Source: Pseudomonadota bacterium (lineage in GTDB: Bacteria; Pseudomonadota; Gammaproteobacteria; Burkholderiales; Burkholderiaceae_C). From it: a stretch of DNA of 64,000 nucleotides. The notes beneath the pieces were generated by a model that was given only the letters and a program-made list of their open reading frames with translations, was not told the origin of the DNA and made no database searches. Location of the stretch: assembly GCA_021808445.1 (NCBI GenBank), contig JAKBBP010000001.1, positions 124,001-188,000 on the forward strand. The letters run 5' to 3'. Made by a program: the position numbers and the translations under genes. Of the stretch, positions 52,733 to 62,123 are shown piece by piece; positions within the stretch are counted from its first letter, which is position 1; every line of letters starts with the position of its first letter.

Positions 52733-54328
52733 TCAGCCCGCCAGCGTGCTCACGCCGGTCGCGCGCGAGACGGCCTCCGCGGCAGGCGCAGCCGCGGGAC
52801 CCTGCAGTTCCACGCAGTTGCGTCCCGCCTGCTTGGCCCGGTACATGGCCTCGTCGGCGCGGGCCAGCGCGCCGTCGATGTCGTCGTGCGCGCTGGCGAT
52901 CAGCGCCACGCCGATGCTCACGCTGAGCTGCAGGCGCAGCCCCTGGCAGCGCAGCGCATGGTCGCATACGGCGCGGCGCAGGCGTTCTGCGGCGTCCAGC
53001 GCCTGCGCCGCGTCCATGCCCGGCAGCAGTACGGCGAATTCCTCGCCGCCGATGCGCGCGAGCAGATCCTGCTCGCGCAGCACCGCGCCCAGGCGCCCGG
53101 CGAGTTGCTGCAACACGATGTCGCCCACCGCATGGCCGTGGTTGTCGTTGACCGACTTGAACAAGTCCACGTCCAGCGCCAGCAGGGCCAGCGGGGCCGG
53201 CGCGCATTGGCGCCGAGCCTGCGCGGCGCGCAGGAAGAATCCGCGACGGTTGTGCAGCGCGGTCAGCGGATCGGTATGCGCCAGGCGCCGCAGTTCGTGC
53301 TCCTGGCGCTTGCGGTGGGTGATCTCCACCAGACTGGCCAGCACCGCCCGGCGGCCGCCGTAGCGCAGCTTGCGGGCCGAGACCATGACGTCCAGCTCGC
53401 GCCGGGAACTGTCGCGGATGCGCATGTCCACGGGGCCGAAGGCCTCGTGGTGCGCCAGCGCCTGGGTGAGCATGCGCCCGGTCTGCGAATCGGCATAGAA
53501 ATCCTGGGCCGACAGCTGCGAGGGGTCGGGAAGCAGGCGCCGTGGATCGAGCAGGTCCAGCGCGGCCTGGTTCAGGCGCAGCAGTCGTCCCCGGTGCTGC
53601 CCCGCCAGCACCAGGGGCACGGGGCTGACCTCGAACAGATGACGCAGGTTCTGCTCGGCGCTCACGCGTTCGGCCACTTCCCATTGCAGGCGCCTGCGGT
53701 CCAGCCAGGCGTTGCGCTGGGAGCGGTTGTTGTGCGTGGCCAGCTGCCAGCCGACGATGTTGACAAAGCTCAGGATCAGCACGAACAGCAGCACCGTTCT
53801 CGGGGGCGTGGCCAGCAGGCTGAGCATCTGCAGGCTCGCCAGCGTGACCCAGGCCGGCATCACCCAGAGCTGCAGCGGGCGCACCATGGGCGCATAGGTG
53901 AAGATGATCAGGCAGGCCAGGACCGCCGCGAGCGCCTGGTACGACGAGGCCGCTCCATGCAGTTGCACGATCGCGCGCTGGCCCGCCAACAGCGCCACCT
54001 GGAACAGCGGCATCCAGATGCGCAGGCGATAGGGGTCGGCCGCCGACGCGCGCCGGGTCAGCCAGGCCAGGCGCAGCCCGACGCTCAGAACCATCGCGCG
54101 CACCACCATCAGCGCCAGCCACGAGGCCGAGGGCTGGGCCAACAGGTAGTCGCTCAACATGCCTGCCGCGAAGATCAGCCCGCCCCACAGCGCCACCGCG
54201 TGGGCGCGGGGCGCCAGCTCCTTCCAGGTATCGGCGATGAAGGCGTCCTCGTCGGATCGCGCCGGAAACAGGCCGTAGGCCCCAGGGGCGGGGTTGTGGG
54301 TTGCGAGGCTCGCGGTGGAGACGGACAT
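52733..54328 (-). CDS. Membrane diguanylate cyclase with PAS domain
   Basis: 531-residue GGDEF protein making cyclic di-GMP. About six membrane helices lie in the N-terminal ~210 residues. A PAS-like domain (LRHLFEVSPVPLVLAGQHRGR) follows, then a GGDEF domain with the active motif GGEEF in LLARIGGEEFAVLLPG and the LDVDLFKSVNDNHGHAVGD metal region. I saw no RxxD inhibitory motif immediately before GGEEF. No EAL domain. The input signal is unknown; the membrane part is unlike MASE1 by eye. Confidence 0.9.
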   Translation of the reverse strand: MSVSTASLATHNPAPGAYGLFPARSDEDAFIADTWKELAPRAHAVALWGGLIFAAGMLSDYLLAQPSASWLALMVVRAMVLSVGLRLAWLTRRASAADPYRLRIWMPLFQVALLAGQRAIVQLHGAASSYQALAAVLACLIIFTYAPMVRPLQLWVMPAWVTLASLQMLSLLATPPRTVLLFVLILSFVNIVGWQLATHNNRSQRNAWLDRRRLQWEVAERVSAEQNLRHLFEVSPVPLVLAGQHRGRLLRLNQAALDLLDPRRLLPDPSQLSAQDFYADSQTGRMLTQALAHHEAFGPVDMRIRDSSRRELDVMVSARKLRYGGRRAVLASLVEITHRKRQEHELRRLAHTDPLTALHNRRGFFLRAAQARRQCAPAPLALLALDVDLFKSVNDNHGHAVGDIVLQQLAGRLGAVLREQDLLARIGGEEFAVLLPGMDAAQALDAAERLRRAVCDHALRCQGLRLQLSVSIGVALIASAHDDIDGALARADEAMYRAKQAGRNCVELQGPAAAPAAEAVSRATGVSTLAG

Positions 54329-54338
54329 GCGAGGGGCT

Positions 54339-54830
54339 TCAGCCCTGGCCGAAGTGATCGGGCATGAGCACGGCGATGACCTCGCCGCGCGCAGTGGCCA
54401 CTCCGCCGGCGTAGACCGTGGACTCGACGATCACCTTGCGGCCGCGGATCTCCCGCGCCTTGCCGCGCACCACCAGCGCCTCGCCCAGGGGTGTGGGGCG
54501 CAGATAGTCCACGTGCAGCGAGCCGGTGACGAAGCGCGGTGGCGTCCTGGCGCCGGGGCCGAGCAGGGGCTGCTGGCTGGCCTGGGCCATCGCCGCGGCA
54601 GCGGTCGCGGTGGAATGACAGTCGATCAACGAGGCAATCACGCCGCCGTACACGAAACCGGGCACTGCGATGTGGCTGGCGTCGGGCGTGAATTCCGAGA
54701 CCGTCTGCTCGCCGTCCTGGAAGGTACGGATGTGGTGGCCTTGCTCGTTGAGCCGACCGCAGCCATAGCAATGCGCCAGGTGCTCGGGGTAGAGATCCTG
54801 GATCGCTGGGATGGGCGTGTCGTCGGACAT
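54339..54830 (-). CDS. PaaI-type hotdog thioesterase
   Basis: 163-residue hotdog-fold acyl-CoA thioesterase-like protein. It has HCYGCGRLNEQGHHIRTF, the catalytic-helix region PGFVYGGVIASLIDCHSTATA, and the C-terminal TGSLHVDYLRPTPLGEALVVRG strand pair. Start chosen at the ATG at 54830; a GTG at 54863 would add 11 residues. It lies 10 bp downstream of, and is oriented the same way as, the diguanylate cyclase only on the upstream side, so co-transcription with it is possible. Substrate unknown. Confidence 0.85.
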   Translation of the reverse strand: MSDDTPIPAIQDLYPEHLAHCYGCGRLNEQGHHIRTFQDGEQTVSEFTPDASHIAVPGFVYGGVIASLIDCHSTATAAAAMAQASQQPLLGPGARTPPRFVTGSLHVDYLRPTPLGEALVVRGKAREIRGRKVIVESTVYAGGVATARGEVIAVLMPDHFGQG

Positions 54831-54972
54831 GGCGTGGGGCGGGCGGTGCGTGCAGGAATGCACGCCCGCAAGTGTATGCAGGCAGGGGTCCGGACGGCAA
54901 TCGGGCGCCCCTCGCAGACGCCTTGGTGCTTGCGCTGGCTCAGATCCCCGGGCGCGGGCCGGGCACGGCGCC

Positions 54973-56130
54973 TCAGGCAGGCGTCCGGGCGGGCTCCTCG
55001 AACAGGGCCCGGCGGTCGATGCGCGACACGTCGTCGAGACCGCAGAAGGCCATGGTCAGGTCGAGCTCGTTGCGGATCAATTCCAGGCAGCGAGCCACCC
55101 CGGCCTCGCCCATGGCGCCCAGGCCGTACAGGAAGGCGCGCCCGATCAGGGTGCCGCTCGCGCCCAGGGCCAGGGCCTTGAACACGTCCTGGCCGCTGCG
55201 GATCCCCCCGTCCAGCCAGACCTCCATGCGGCTGCCGACGGCCTCCACGATGGCCGCAAGAGCCGCGATGGAGCTGGGCGCACCGTCGAGCTGCCGTCCG
55301 CCGTGGTTGGACACGATCAGGGCGTCGGCCCCGCTGTCGGCCGCCAGGCGTGCGTCCTCTGGGTCGAGCACGCCCTTGACGATGAGCTTGCCGCCCCACT
55401 GGCGCTTGATCCACTCCACGTCCTTCCAGCTCAGGCTGGGGTCGAACTGCTGGCTGGTCCACGAGGACAGGGAGCTGAGGTCCGACACCCCGGTGGCATG
55501 CCCGACGATGTTGCCGAAGGTCCGTCGCGGCGTACGGGCCATGCCCATCACCCAGCGCGGCTTGGTCGCCAGGTTCAGCAGGTTGCGCAGGGTCGGCTTC
55601 GGGGGAGCCGACAGCCCGTTCTTGATGTCCTTGTGGCGTTGTCCCAGGATTTGCAGGTCCAGCGTGAGCATCAGGGCCGAACAGCGTGCCGCCCGGGCCC
55701 GCTCGATCAGACGCTCGATGAAGGCGCGGTCGCGCATCACATACAGCTGGAACCAGAAGGGGGCCCGGGTGTGCGCGGCGATATCCTCGATCGAGCAGAT
55801 GCTCATGGTCGACAGCGTGAAGGGCACGCCGAAGGCCTCGGCGGCACGCGCGGCGAGGATCTCGCCGTCGGCGTGCTGCATGCCCGTCAGACCGGTCGGC
55901 GCCAGCGCCACCGGCATGGCCACGTCCTGGCCCAGCATGCGCGAGCGCAGGCTGCGCCGCTCGATGTCCACGGCCACGCGCTGGCGCAGCCGGATGCGCT
56001 GGAAATCCTGTTCATTGGCGCGGTAGGTGCTCTCGGTCCACGAGCCCGAATCCGCGTAGTCGTAGAACATGCGCGGAACGCGCTTGCGCGCCAGCAGGCG
56101 CAGGTCTTCGACGCAGGTGATGACGCTCAT
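54973..56130 (-). CDS. lldD: FMN-dependent L-lactate / 2-hydroxy-acid dehydrogenase
   Basis: 385-residue FMN TIM-barrel enzyme oxidising L-lactate or a related 2-hydroxy acid to the keto acid, feeding electrons to the respiratory chain. Signatures: MFYDYADSGSWTESTYRAN, PVALAPTGLTGMQHADGE, FQLYVMRDR, LTLDLQILGQRHKDI, VKGVLDPEDARLAADSGADA, and the active-site VSNHGGRQLDG. The ATG at 56130 follows GGAG; an upstream in-frame ATG at 56154 lacks one. The 302-bp stretch 56131-56432 before the next gene holds no gene or clear promoter. Confidence 0.86.
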   Translation of the reverse strand: MSVITCVEDLRLLARKRVPRMFYDYADSGSWTESTYRANEQDFQRIRLRQRVAVDIERRSLRSRMLGQDVAMPVALAPTGLTGMQHADGEILAARAAEAFGVPFTLSTMSICSIEDIAAHTRAPFWFQLYVMRDRAFIERLIERARAARCSALMLTLDLQILGQRHKDIKNGLSAPPKPTLRNLLNLATKPRWVMGMARTPRRTFGNIVGHATGVSDLSSLSSWTSQQFDPSLSWKDVEWIKRQWGGKLIVKGVLDPEDARLAADSGADALIVSNHGGRQLDGAPSSIAALAAIVEAVGSRMEVWLDGGIRSGQDVFKALALGASGTLIGRAFLYGLGAMGEAGVARCLELIRNELDLTMAFCGLDDVSRIDRRALFEEPARTPA

Positions 56131-56432
56131 CCGTGGCTCCGTGGAACCCGGCACGAAGGCCGGGAATGCATGCGCGGGGCGTTCCTGCCTCGCTACGACA
56201 CGATTCTGGACTGTAGCAGCGACGAGGGGCCCCGCGACACGGGCGCGGCATCCCGCGACGCCGGGGCGTGCCTTGGCGCACAGGGATGTCGCAATGCAAC
56301 ATGGTTTCTCCCTTTGCGATGTACGGTTACAACCCCGGCTCCGGCTTGGTCCTACAGTGACCCTTTGCTGGCGCGCTCCGACATCCCTGCGCTCGCGGGG
56401 ACGGGCGCCCAGGCTTCCCGGGAGTCGGAACC

Positions 56433-57020
56433 ATGAGTTCGTATCGCACGCTGCGCCTGCATTCGCTGCCCCCCCATGCCCATGTCGGCGAGCCCGAGGG
56501 GCAGCGGCCCGAAGGCCTCACCATGGACCGCCCGGCGCCCGATGCCATGACCGACCTGCGGCGCGTGGCGGCGGTGGCCATCCATCCCGACGCCACGCTG
56601 GAGGCGGCGCAGCAGCGCATGGTGCATGCGCGGGTGCGCATGCTGCTGGTGACCGACCCGGCCGGCGAACTGCTGGGTCTGATCACCGCGCGCGACCTGT
56701 TGGGCGAGGCGCCGATCCGTGCCGCGGTCGAGGACGGCGTGGCGCGTGACCAGCTTGCGGTGCGCCGGGTGATGGTGCCGCGCGAGCGCATCCAGGTGCT
56801 CGACTGGGACGACGTGCAGCATGCCAGCGTCGGCGACATGGTCCATACGCTGCGCGAAAGCGGGCGCCAGCATGCGCTGGTGGTGCAGCAGGGCAGGCCC
56901 CCGCGGGTCTGCGGGATCTTCTCGGCCACCCACATCGGGCGCCTGCTGGGCGTGCCCATCGAGGCCAGCGACAAGCCGCAGAGCTTCGCCGAGGTCGAGC
57001 ACCTGCTCGCGGCCACCTGA
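56433..57020 (+). CDS. CBS-pair domain protein
   Basis: 195-residue protein with two CBS motifs. The first runs from VAAVAIHPDATLEAAQQRM to LLGLITARDLLG. The second runs from MVPRERIQVLDWDDVQHASVGDM to VCGIFSATHIGRLLG. An N-terminal ~35-residue tail precedes them. CBS pairs bind adenosine nucleotides and usually regulate a partner, but no partner domain is fused here. Function unknown. Divergent from the lactate dehydrogenase gene. Confidence 0.85.
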   Translation: MSSYRTLRLHSLPPHAHVGEPEGQRPEGLTMDRPAPDAMTDLRRVAAVAIHPDATLEAAQQRMVHARVRMLLVTDPAGELLGLITARDLLGEAPIRAAVEDGVARDQLAVRRVMVPRERIQVLDWDDVQHASVGDMVHTLRESGRQHALVVQQGRPPRVCGIFSATHIGRLLGVPIEASDKPQSFAEVEHLLAAT

Positions 57021-57050
57021 GATCCGGGTCGGGCCCCAGGCCTAGGCCTG

Positions 57051-58046
57051 CTAGGCGCCGGGTTCCGGCCAGGGGTACAGGCCTCGCACGCGCGCCATCA
57101 ATCGTGTCAACCCGAGCACGCCATCGATGGTCGGCGTGGGCAGATCCATGCGCCGCGCGAGTTCCTGGACGGCGCCGACGATGCCGTCGAGCTCCAGCGC
57201 ACGGGAGGCTTCCAGGTCCTGCAGCATCGAGGTCTTGAACGCTCCGAGACGCATGGTGATCTTGTTGCGCTCCTCGGGGGTCTGCTCGATCGGGCAGCCC
57301 AGGCGCGCGCCGAGTTCGCGCGCCTCGCGCATGGCGTTGTTGCAAAAGGCCAGGACCAGCGGATCGCCCAGCATCTGCTCGATGGTCGCGCCGGTCAACG
57401 CCGACACGGGATTCATGGTCAGGTTGCCCCACAGCTTGTACCAGATGTCGCGGCGCACATCGTCGGAATGCACCGCATCGAAACCCGCCTGGTGCATCAG
57501 CGCGCACACCTGTTCGGCGCGCGGGCTGTGGCCGCCTCCGGGCTCTCCGATGATCAGCCGCGCCGGGCCGCGATGAAGGGACAGGCCGGGCTCGGGCACC
57601 GAGGTGGTGGCGTGCACCACGCAGCCGAGCACGCGACGCAGTTCGATCGCCGCTGCGATGCGTCCGCCGGGGTCCACGCTGCGCAACGGCGTGGGGTCCA
57701 GTCCCGGGCCGGCGGCACAGAACCACCAGGGCACGCCGTTCATGGCCGGCATCACGATGGTCTGCTCCCCCAGGAGCGGCGCCAGGCCCTGGGCCACCTG
57801 GGCCAGCGCCGGGCCCTTGACCGCCAGGATCACCAGATCCTGCTCGCCGATGTCCTCGGCGCGCTCGAACACGCGGGCCGGTGCACGCAGGACCTCGCCG
57901 GCCGTGTCGGCGCGCCAGCCGTGTTCACGCAGCGCGCGCAGGGTCTCTCCTCGTGCCAGCACCGCGGGCTGGCAGCCGGCACGGGCGGCCAGTCTCGCGC
58001 CGATGAGTCCGCCGATCGCCCCGGCGCCGATGATGCAGATCCTCAT
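57051..58046 (-). CDS. Ketopantoate-reductase-family protein (copy 1)
   Basis: 331-residue 2-dehydropantoate 2-reductase-like NAD(P)-dependent oxidoreductase. The Rossmann start is MRICIIGAGAIGGLIGARLA, followed by VILAVKGPALAQVAQGL and PAMNGVPWWF. The C-terminal catalytic helix region is IWYKLWGNLTMNPVSALTGAT (catalytic Lys) and the family end FKTSMLQDLEASRALELDGI. The role in pantothenate synthesis is uncertain, since a second paralogue lies 1 kb away. An upstream start (58091) is in frame but lacks similarity. Confidence 0.87.
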   Translation of the reverse strand: MRICIIGAGAIGGLIGARLAARAGCQPAVLARGETLRALREHGWRADTAGEVLRAPARVFERAEDIGEQDLVILAVKGPALAQVAQGLAPLLGEQTIVMPAMNGVPWWFCAAGPGLDPTPLRSVDPGGRIAAAIELRRVLGCVVHATTSVPEPGLSLHRGPARLIIGEPGGGHSPRAEQVCALMHQAGFDAVHSDDVRRDIWYKLWGNLTMNPVSALTGATIEQMLGDPLVLAFCNNAMREARELGARLGCPIEQTPEERNKITMRLGAFKTSMLQDLEASRALELDGIVGAVQELARRMDLPTPTIDGVLGLTRLMARVRGLYPWPEPGA

Positions 58047-58227
58047 GCAAGTGCTCCTGTTCGTCCCGCTACGCGCCGGACAGCTGTGCATCCTAATGGG
58101 CTGTCCCGCTCCTGGCTGCCATGGGGCTCGAATGCCTTCGGAGGCGATCGGCGGCGCGATGGCGTGCGCGAGCCCGGTGCCCCTGCTAGGCTGAAGGGTT
58201 GTCGAACCGTTTTCCGCCGCCTCCGCG

Positions 58228-59121
58228 ATGCACGACGCCTTGCTGCTGTTTCCCGACTTCGCGCTGATCGCGCTGGGCTACGCGCTCATGCATCTGACGC
58301 CGCTGGGGCGCGAGGTGTGGAGCGGGGTCGAGCGCCTGGTGTATTACGTGCTGTTCCCCGCCTTGCTCTTTTCCACCAGCGTGGGCGCTTCCTACACCCT
58401 GGCCTCGGCTTCGGCCCTGGTGCTGGCGGGGGTGGGCGCGCTGCTGGTGGGCATCGCGCTGGCGTGGGCGGCGCACTGGCTGGGCGCCGATCCGGTGCGG
58501 ACCGCCAGCGGCATGCAGTGCGCGTTTCGCTTCAATTCCTACATCGTGCTGGCGGTGGCGGCCAGCATCGGCGGCGCGCCGATGGTGTCGATGGTCGGGG
58601 TGCTCATCGCCCTGGGCGTGCCGCTGTGCAATGCGGCAGCGGTCTGGGCCTTGTCGCGCCACGGCGGGCGCAGCCTGTGGCGCGAGCTGCTGCGCAATCC
58701 CCTGCTGGTGTCCACCGCGGCGGGCCTGGTGGTGCATGCCACGGGCCTGCGCCTGCCGCAGCTGGTGCAACCGGTGTTCGACCGGCTGGGCGGGGCCTCC
58801 ATCGCGCTGGGCCTGCTGACGGTGGGGGCGGGCCTGCGCCTGCAGGGCCTGCATCGTGACTGGGCCTTGTCGGGCTGGCTGCTGGCGATTCGCCACCTGC
58901 TGGTACCGCTGGCCGCCTGGGGCCTGGCGCGGGCCCTGGGGCTGGACCGCGGTCATGTGCTGGCGCTGCTCGTGTTCACGGCCGTGCCCACGGCGTCCAG
59001 CGCCTACGTGCTGGCCATGCGCATGGGGGGCGACGGACCCTACGTGGCAGGACTGGTGTCCCTGTCCACCCTGCTGGGGGCCTTGTCGCTGCCCCTGTTC
59101 CTCACGCTGGCCTCACGCTGA
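58228..59121 (+). CDS. AEC (auxin efflux carrier) family transporter
   Basis: 297-residue inner-membrane permease of the AEC family, ten predicted helices in two repeats. The start LLLFPDFALIALGYALMHLTP and the central CAFRFNSYIVLAVAASIGG are typical. The second-half signature is LLTVGAGLRLQGL, and AVPTASSAYVLAMRMGGDG is near the end. Such proteins often move carboxylates such as malate. It overlaps the following convergent gene by 9 bp. It lies between two ketopantoate-reductase-like genes. Confidence 0.88.
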   Translation: MHDALLLFPDFALIALGYALMHLTPLGREVWSGVERLVYYVLFPALLFSTSVGASYTLASASALVLAGVGALLVGIALAWAAHWLGADPVRTASGMQCAFRFNSYIVLAVAASIGGAPMVSMVGVLIALGVPLCNAAAVWALSRHGGRSLWRELLRNPLLVSTAAGLVVHATGLRLPQLVQPVFDRLGGASIALGLLTVGAGLRLQGLHRDWALSGWLLAIRHLLVPLAAWGLARALGLDRGHVLALLVFTAVPTASSAYVLAMRMGGDGPYVAGLVSLSTLLGALSLPLFLTLASR

Positions 59122-60063
59122 GGCCCGGGCGGCCTCGGCCAGCTTGACCAGCGCGTACACGCTCTGATTGGCGGGCGTGGGGATGCCCAGCTCGGCACCG
59201 CGCCGCACGATCAGGCCGTTGAGGTCCTCGATTTCCGTGGGCTTGCCCCGCGCCAGGTCCTGCGCGGTGGACGAGAGCTGGCCGGGCATGCTGCTCGCGA
59301 TCTGCTCGACCGAGGCACGAGCCGCCTGCGCATCGAGCGCGTGGCCGCTGGCCCGAGCGACCTCCAGCACTTCGTCCACCAGGGTGTGCTGCAGGGCGCG
59401 GATCGGCGCCAGGGCGGCCATCGGCCCGTAGGCCTGCTGGGTCAGTGCGGAAATGGCGTTGTAGGCGCAGTTGACCAGCAGCTTGGCCCACAGCTCGTCC
59501 ATCACCGCGTCGGAAATCCGCACCGGTACGCCGGCGCTGCCGAACACGCCGACGATGTCCTGCAGGCGCTGGCGCAGCGCGGGGTCGGCGGCCTCGCGGG
59601 GCGCGGCCGGGCCGATCACCAGTTCCCCACGGCCGTAGTGCCGCACCACGCCCGGTGCCGGCATCGCCGTGGCCACGTAGACCGCGGTGGGCACGACCGG
59701 CTGGTGCAGGTGCCGGGCGATCGCAGCGGGGTTCTCCACCCCGTTCTGCAGGCTCATCACCAGGGCTCCGGGCTCGAGCAGCGGGGCCATGCGCCGCGCC
59801 AGGTCCTCGGTGTCGCGGGATTTCACGCACAGCAGCACCAGATCGGCGCCTCGCACCGCCTCGATGGCGGTGGTCGCCGGAACCGCTACGGTGAATTCCG
59901 AATCCGACTTCTGGATTTTCAAGCCGAGACTTTCGATGGCCTGGGCGTGTTCGGCACGCGCGACCAGCGTGACGGCGTGACCCGCGCGCGCCAGCATGGC
60001 GCCGAAATAGCTGCCGACCGACCCGGCACCGACAACGGTGATGCGTGGATTGCTGGAAGTCAT
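59113..60063 (-). CDS. Ketopantoate-reductase-family protein (copy 2)
   Basis: 316-residue 2-dehydropantoate 2-reductase-like protein, clearly diverged from the one at 57 kb. It has the Rossmann motif TVVGAGSVGSYFGAMLARAG, VLLCVKSRDTEDLAR and MSLQNGVENPAAI. The catalytic lysine region is DELWAKLLVNCAYNAISALT, and RGKPTEIEDLNGLIVRRG matches the active-site end better than copy 1 does. Of the two, this looks the more likely true PanE. Start MTSSNPRITVVGAG at 60063. Confidence 0.87.
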   Translation of the reverse strand: MTSSNPRITVVGAGSVGSYFGAMLARAGHAVTLVARAEHAQAIESLGLKIQKSDSEFTVAVPATTAIEAVRGADLVLLCVKSRDTEDLARRMAPLLEPGALVMSLQNGVENPAAIARHLHQPVVPTAVYVATAMPAPGVVRHYGRGELVIGPAAPREAADPALRQRLQDIVGVFGSAGVPVRISDAVMDELWAKLLVNCAYNAISALTQQAYGPMAALAPIRALQHTLVDEVLEVARASGHALDAQAARASVEQIASSMPGQLSSTAQDLARGKPTEIEDLNGLIVRRGAELGIPTPANQSVYALVKLAEAARASA

Positions 60064-60215
60064 GAGGAGTGTTCGACAAGAGCAGGGGCAGCGACAATCT
60101 AGCCGAAACCCCGGGGACTTGCTGATGGCCCGGCTCGCGACGGACGGGCCGCGCGCGGGAGCCTGGAAATCACGACAAAATGCAACAAGAGAAACCAGGA
60201 AAGACGTCCGGCGGC

Positions 60216-60249
60216 TTGTCATGAGCCTTGCATGTTGGCTGCGAACAAT
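60216..60249 (+). promoter_or_regulatory. Candidate Pho box and -10 before the phosphoesterase gene
   Basis: TTGTCAT-GAGC-CTTGCAT at 60216-60233 resembles two PhoB half-sites (CTGTCAT) at the required 11-bp period, matching 6/7 and 5/7. AACAAT at 60244-60249 is a possible -10 at the usual distance, ten bases after the box. The site is 84 bp before the phosphoesterase start. No third half-site is seen. The rest of 60064-60332 shows nothing else. Confidence 0.5.
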
Positions 60250-60332
60250 CGCCCCCGGCCCTCGCATGGCAGCCGCGCAGGACGCGGCGCCGTCGAGGTT
60301 CCTGCCTCGTTTCGCTTCAGGGAGCCTTCCAC

Positions 60333-62123
60333 ATGCTGCGCAAGACCTTGCTCGCCACCGCCGTGATCGCCGCCGCGATCGGGGCCGGCGCCTCCGCCTC
60401 CACGGCCAGCGCCTCGCCCTTCCATTCCGGCGACGACCACGACCACGACCACGACCACCACCACTTCGGCCTGCGCGCCGAGGCCTACCCGACGGCCACG
60501 CCGATCAAGCACATCGTGGTGCTGTTCAACGAAAACGTGTCCTTCGACCACTACTTCGCCACCTACCCGAAGGCGACGAATCCGGCTGGGGAGACGCCCT
60601 TCCAGGCGCGTCGCGGAACCCCCGCGGTCAACGGTCTGGATGCCGCGCTGCTCACCAACAACCCCAACGACGCCAACCCCGCCAACGGCAGCGGAGCCGC
60701 CAACCCCTTCCGGCTGGATCCCAGCCAGGCCGCGACCGCCGACCAGAACCACGCCTACACGCCCGAGCAGTTCGCCTACGACGGCGGCAAGGCCGACTCG
60801 TTTCCCAAGTACACCGGGCGGGGCACCACCGGCGGGGTCGGCGCCTTCGGCACCAGCGGCCAGGTCATGGGCTACTACGACGGCAACACCGTGACGGCGC
60901 TGTGGAACTACGCGCAGCACTTCGCGATGAGCGACGATGCCTACACCGACACCTACGGTCCGTCCACGCCGGGCGCGCTGGAAGTGGTGTCGGGCCAGAC
61001 CGACGGCGTGACCCTGGTGAAGACGACCAAGCTGCCGTTCACGCTGGCGGCGGGCTCGTATTACATCCGCGACGGCGCGGGCGGCTACGCGCTGATCAGC
61101 GACGTCGATCCTGCCTACGACCTGTGCTCCAGCCCCAGCGACCAGATCCTCATGCAGGGCCGCAACATCGGTGACCTGCTCAACGCCCGCGACATCTCCT
61201 GGGGCGGCTTCATGGGGGGCTTCAACCTGAGCACCGTCAACGCCAACGGCACCACCGGCTGCAAGCGCAGCTCGACCTCGAGCTACACCGGCACCACCTC
61301 CGACTACATCCCGCACCACAACTGGTTCCAGTACTTTCCCTCGACGGCGAACCCGACGCACGCGCGTCCGTCATCCGTGCAGGCCATCGGCCATACGGAC
61401 GAGCCGGGCACGCGCACGCCCGATCCGGCGAACCACGAGTACGGCCTGAACGACTTTTTCGCGGCGGTCAAGGCGGGCAATTTCCCGGCCGTCAGCTTCC
61501 TCAAGGCCCCGGCCTTCGAGGACGCCCACGCCGGCTACTCCGATCCGCTGGACGAGCAGGCTTTCGTGACCAAGGTGGTGAACTTCCTCGAGCAGCAGCC
61601 CCAATGGAAGGACACCGCGGTGATCGTCACCTATGACGATTCGGACGGCTGGTACGACCATGCCTTCGCGACGCCGACCAACCCGTCCTTCGACTCGCAG
61701 GCCGACCAGCTCGACGGTCCCGGCGCGTGCGGCACCGGCAAGCCCATGCCGGGGCTCAAGGGCCAGCCGGTCAATGGCCGCTGCGGTCCTGGCACGCGCA
61801 TTCCCTTCCTGGTCATCTCGCCCTGGGCCAAGACCAACTACGTGAGCCACCAGCGCATTTCGCTGGCCTCGGTGACCCGCTTCATCGAGGACAACTGGCT
61901 GCACGGCGAGCGCCTGGGCGGCGGCTCCTTCGACGCCACCACCGGAAGCATCATGGACATGTTCCGCTTCGCCGGCGACCACGAGGGTGACGACCATGGC
62001 TGGCAGCATGGCCACTGGCACGACCGTGGCGGTCGTCTGGGGGCTCCGCTGTTCCTGGATCCGACCACCGGTGCCGTGCTGCGCCGTGCCCCGGCCGGCA
62101 GCAACTCGCCGAGCTCCAGCTGA
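60333..62123 (+). CDS. Exported PF04185 phosphoesterase (acid phosphatase / phospholipase C-like)
   Basis: 596-residue secreted phosphoesterase of the AcpA/phospholipase C superfamily. The signal peptide (MLRKTLLATAVIAAAIGAGA, then STASA) is followed by a His/Asp run (DDHDHDHDHHHFG) and the family's metal/nucleophile motif FNENVSFDHYFATYP. DDAYTDTYGPSTPGALEVVSG, SFLKAPAFEDAHAGYSDP and YDDSDGWYDH complete the active site. A second His-rich tail (HEGDDHGWQHGHWHDRGG) lies near the C-terminus. The substrate (phosphate monoester or phospholipid) is not fixed by sequence. Overlaps the peroxidase gene by TGATG. Confidence 0.88.
   Translation: MLRKTLLATAVIAAAIGAGASASTASASPFHSGDDHDHDHDHHHFGLRAEAYPTATPIKHIVVLFNENVSFDHYFATYPKATNPAGETPFQARRGTPAVNGLDAALLTNNPNDANPANGSGAANPFRLDPSQAATADQNHAYTPEQFAYDGGKADSFPKYTGRGTTGGVGAFGTSGQVMGYYDGNTVTALWNYAQHFAMSDDAYTDTYGPSTPGALEVVSGQTDGVTLVKTTKLPFTLAAGSYYIRDGAGGYALISDVDPAYDLCSSPSDQILMQGRNIGDLLNARDISWGGFMGGFNLSTVNANGTTGCKRSSTSSYTGTTSDYIPHHNWFQYFPSTANPTHARPSSVQAIGHTDEPGTRTPDPANHEYGLNDFFAAVKAGNFPAVSFLKAPAFEDAHAGYSDPLDEQAFVTKVVNFLEQQPQWKDTAVIVTYDDSDGWYDHAFATPTNPSFDSQADQLDGPGACGTGKPMPGLKGQPVNGRCGPGTRIPFLVISPWAKTNYVSHQRISLASVTRFIEDNWLHGERLGGGSFDATTGSIMDMFRFAGDHEGDDHGWQHGHWHDRGGRLGAPLFLDPTTGAVLRRAPAGSNSPSSS

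Noticed and set aside
56131..56432. Possible sigma-70 promoter with TTACAA and TACAGT in the gap before the CBS gene
   Set aside because: The spacing between the two hexamers is 20 bp, outside the normal 16-18 bp, and no other support exists.
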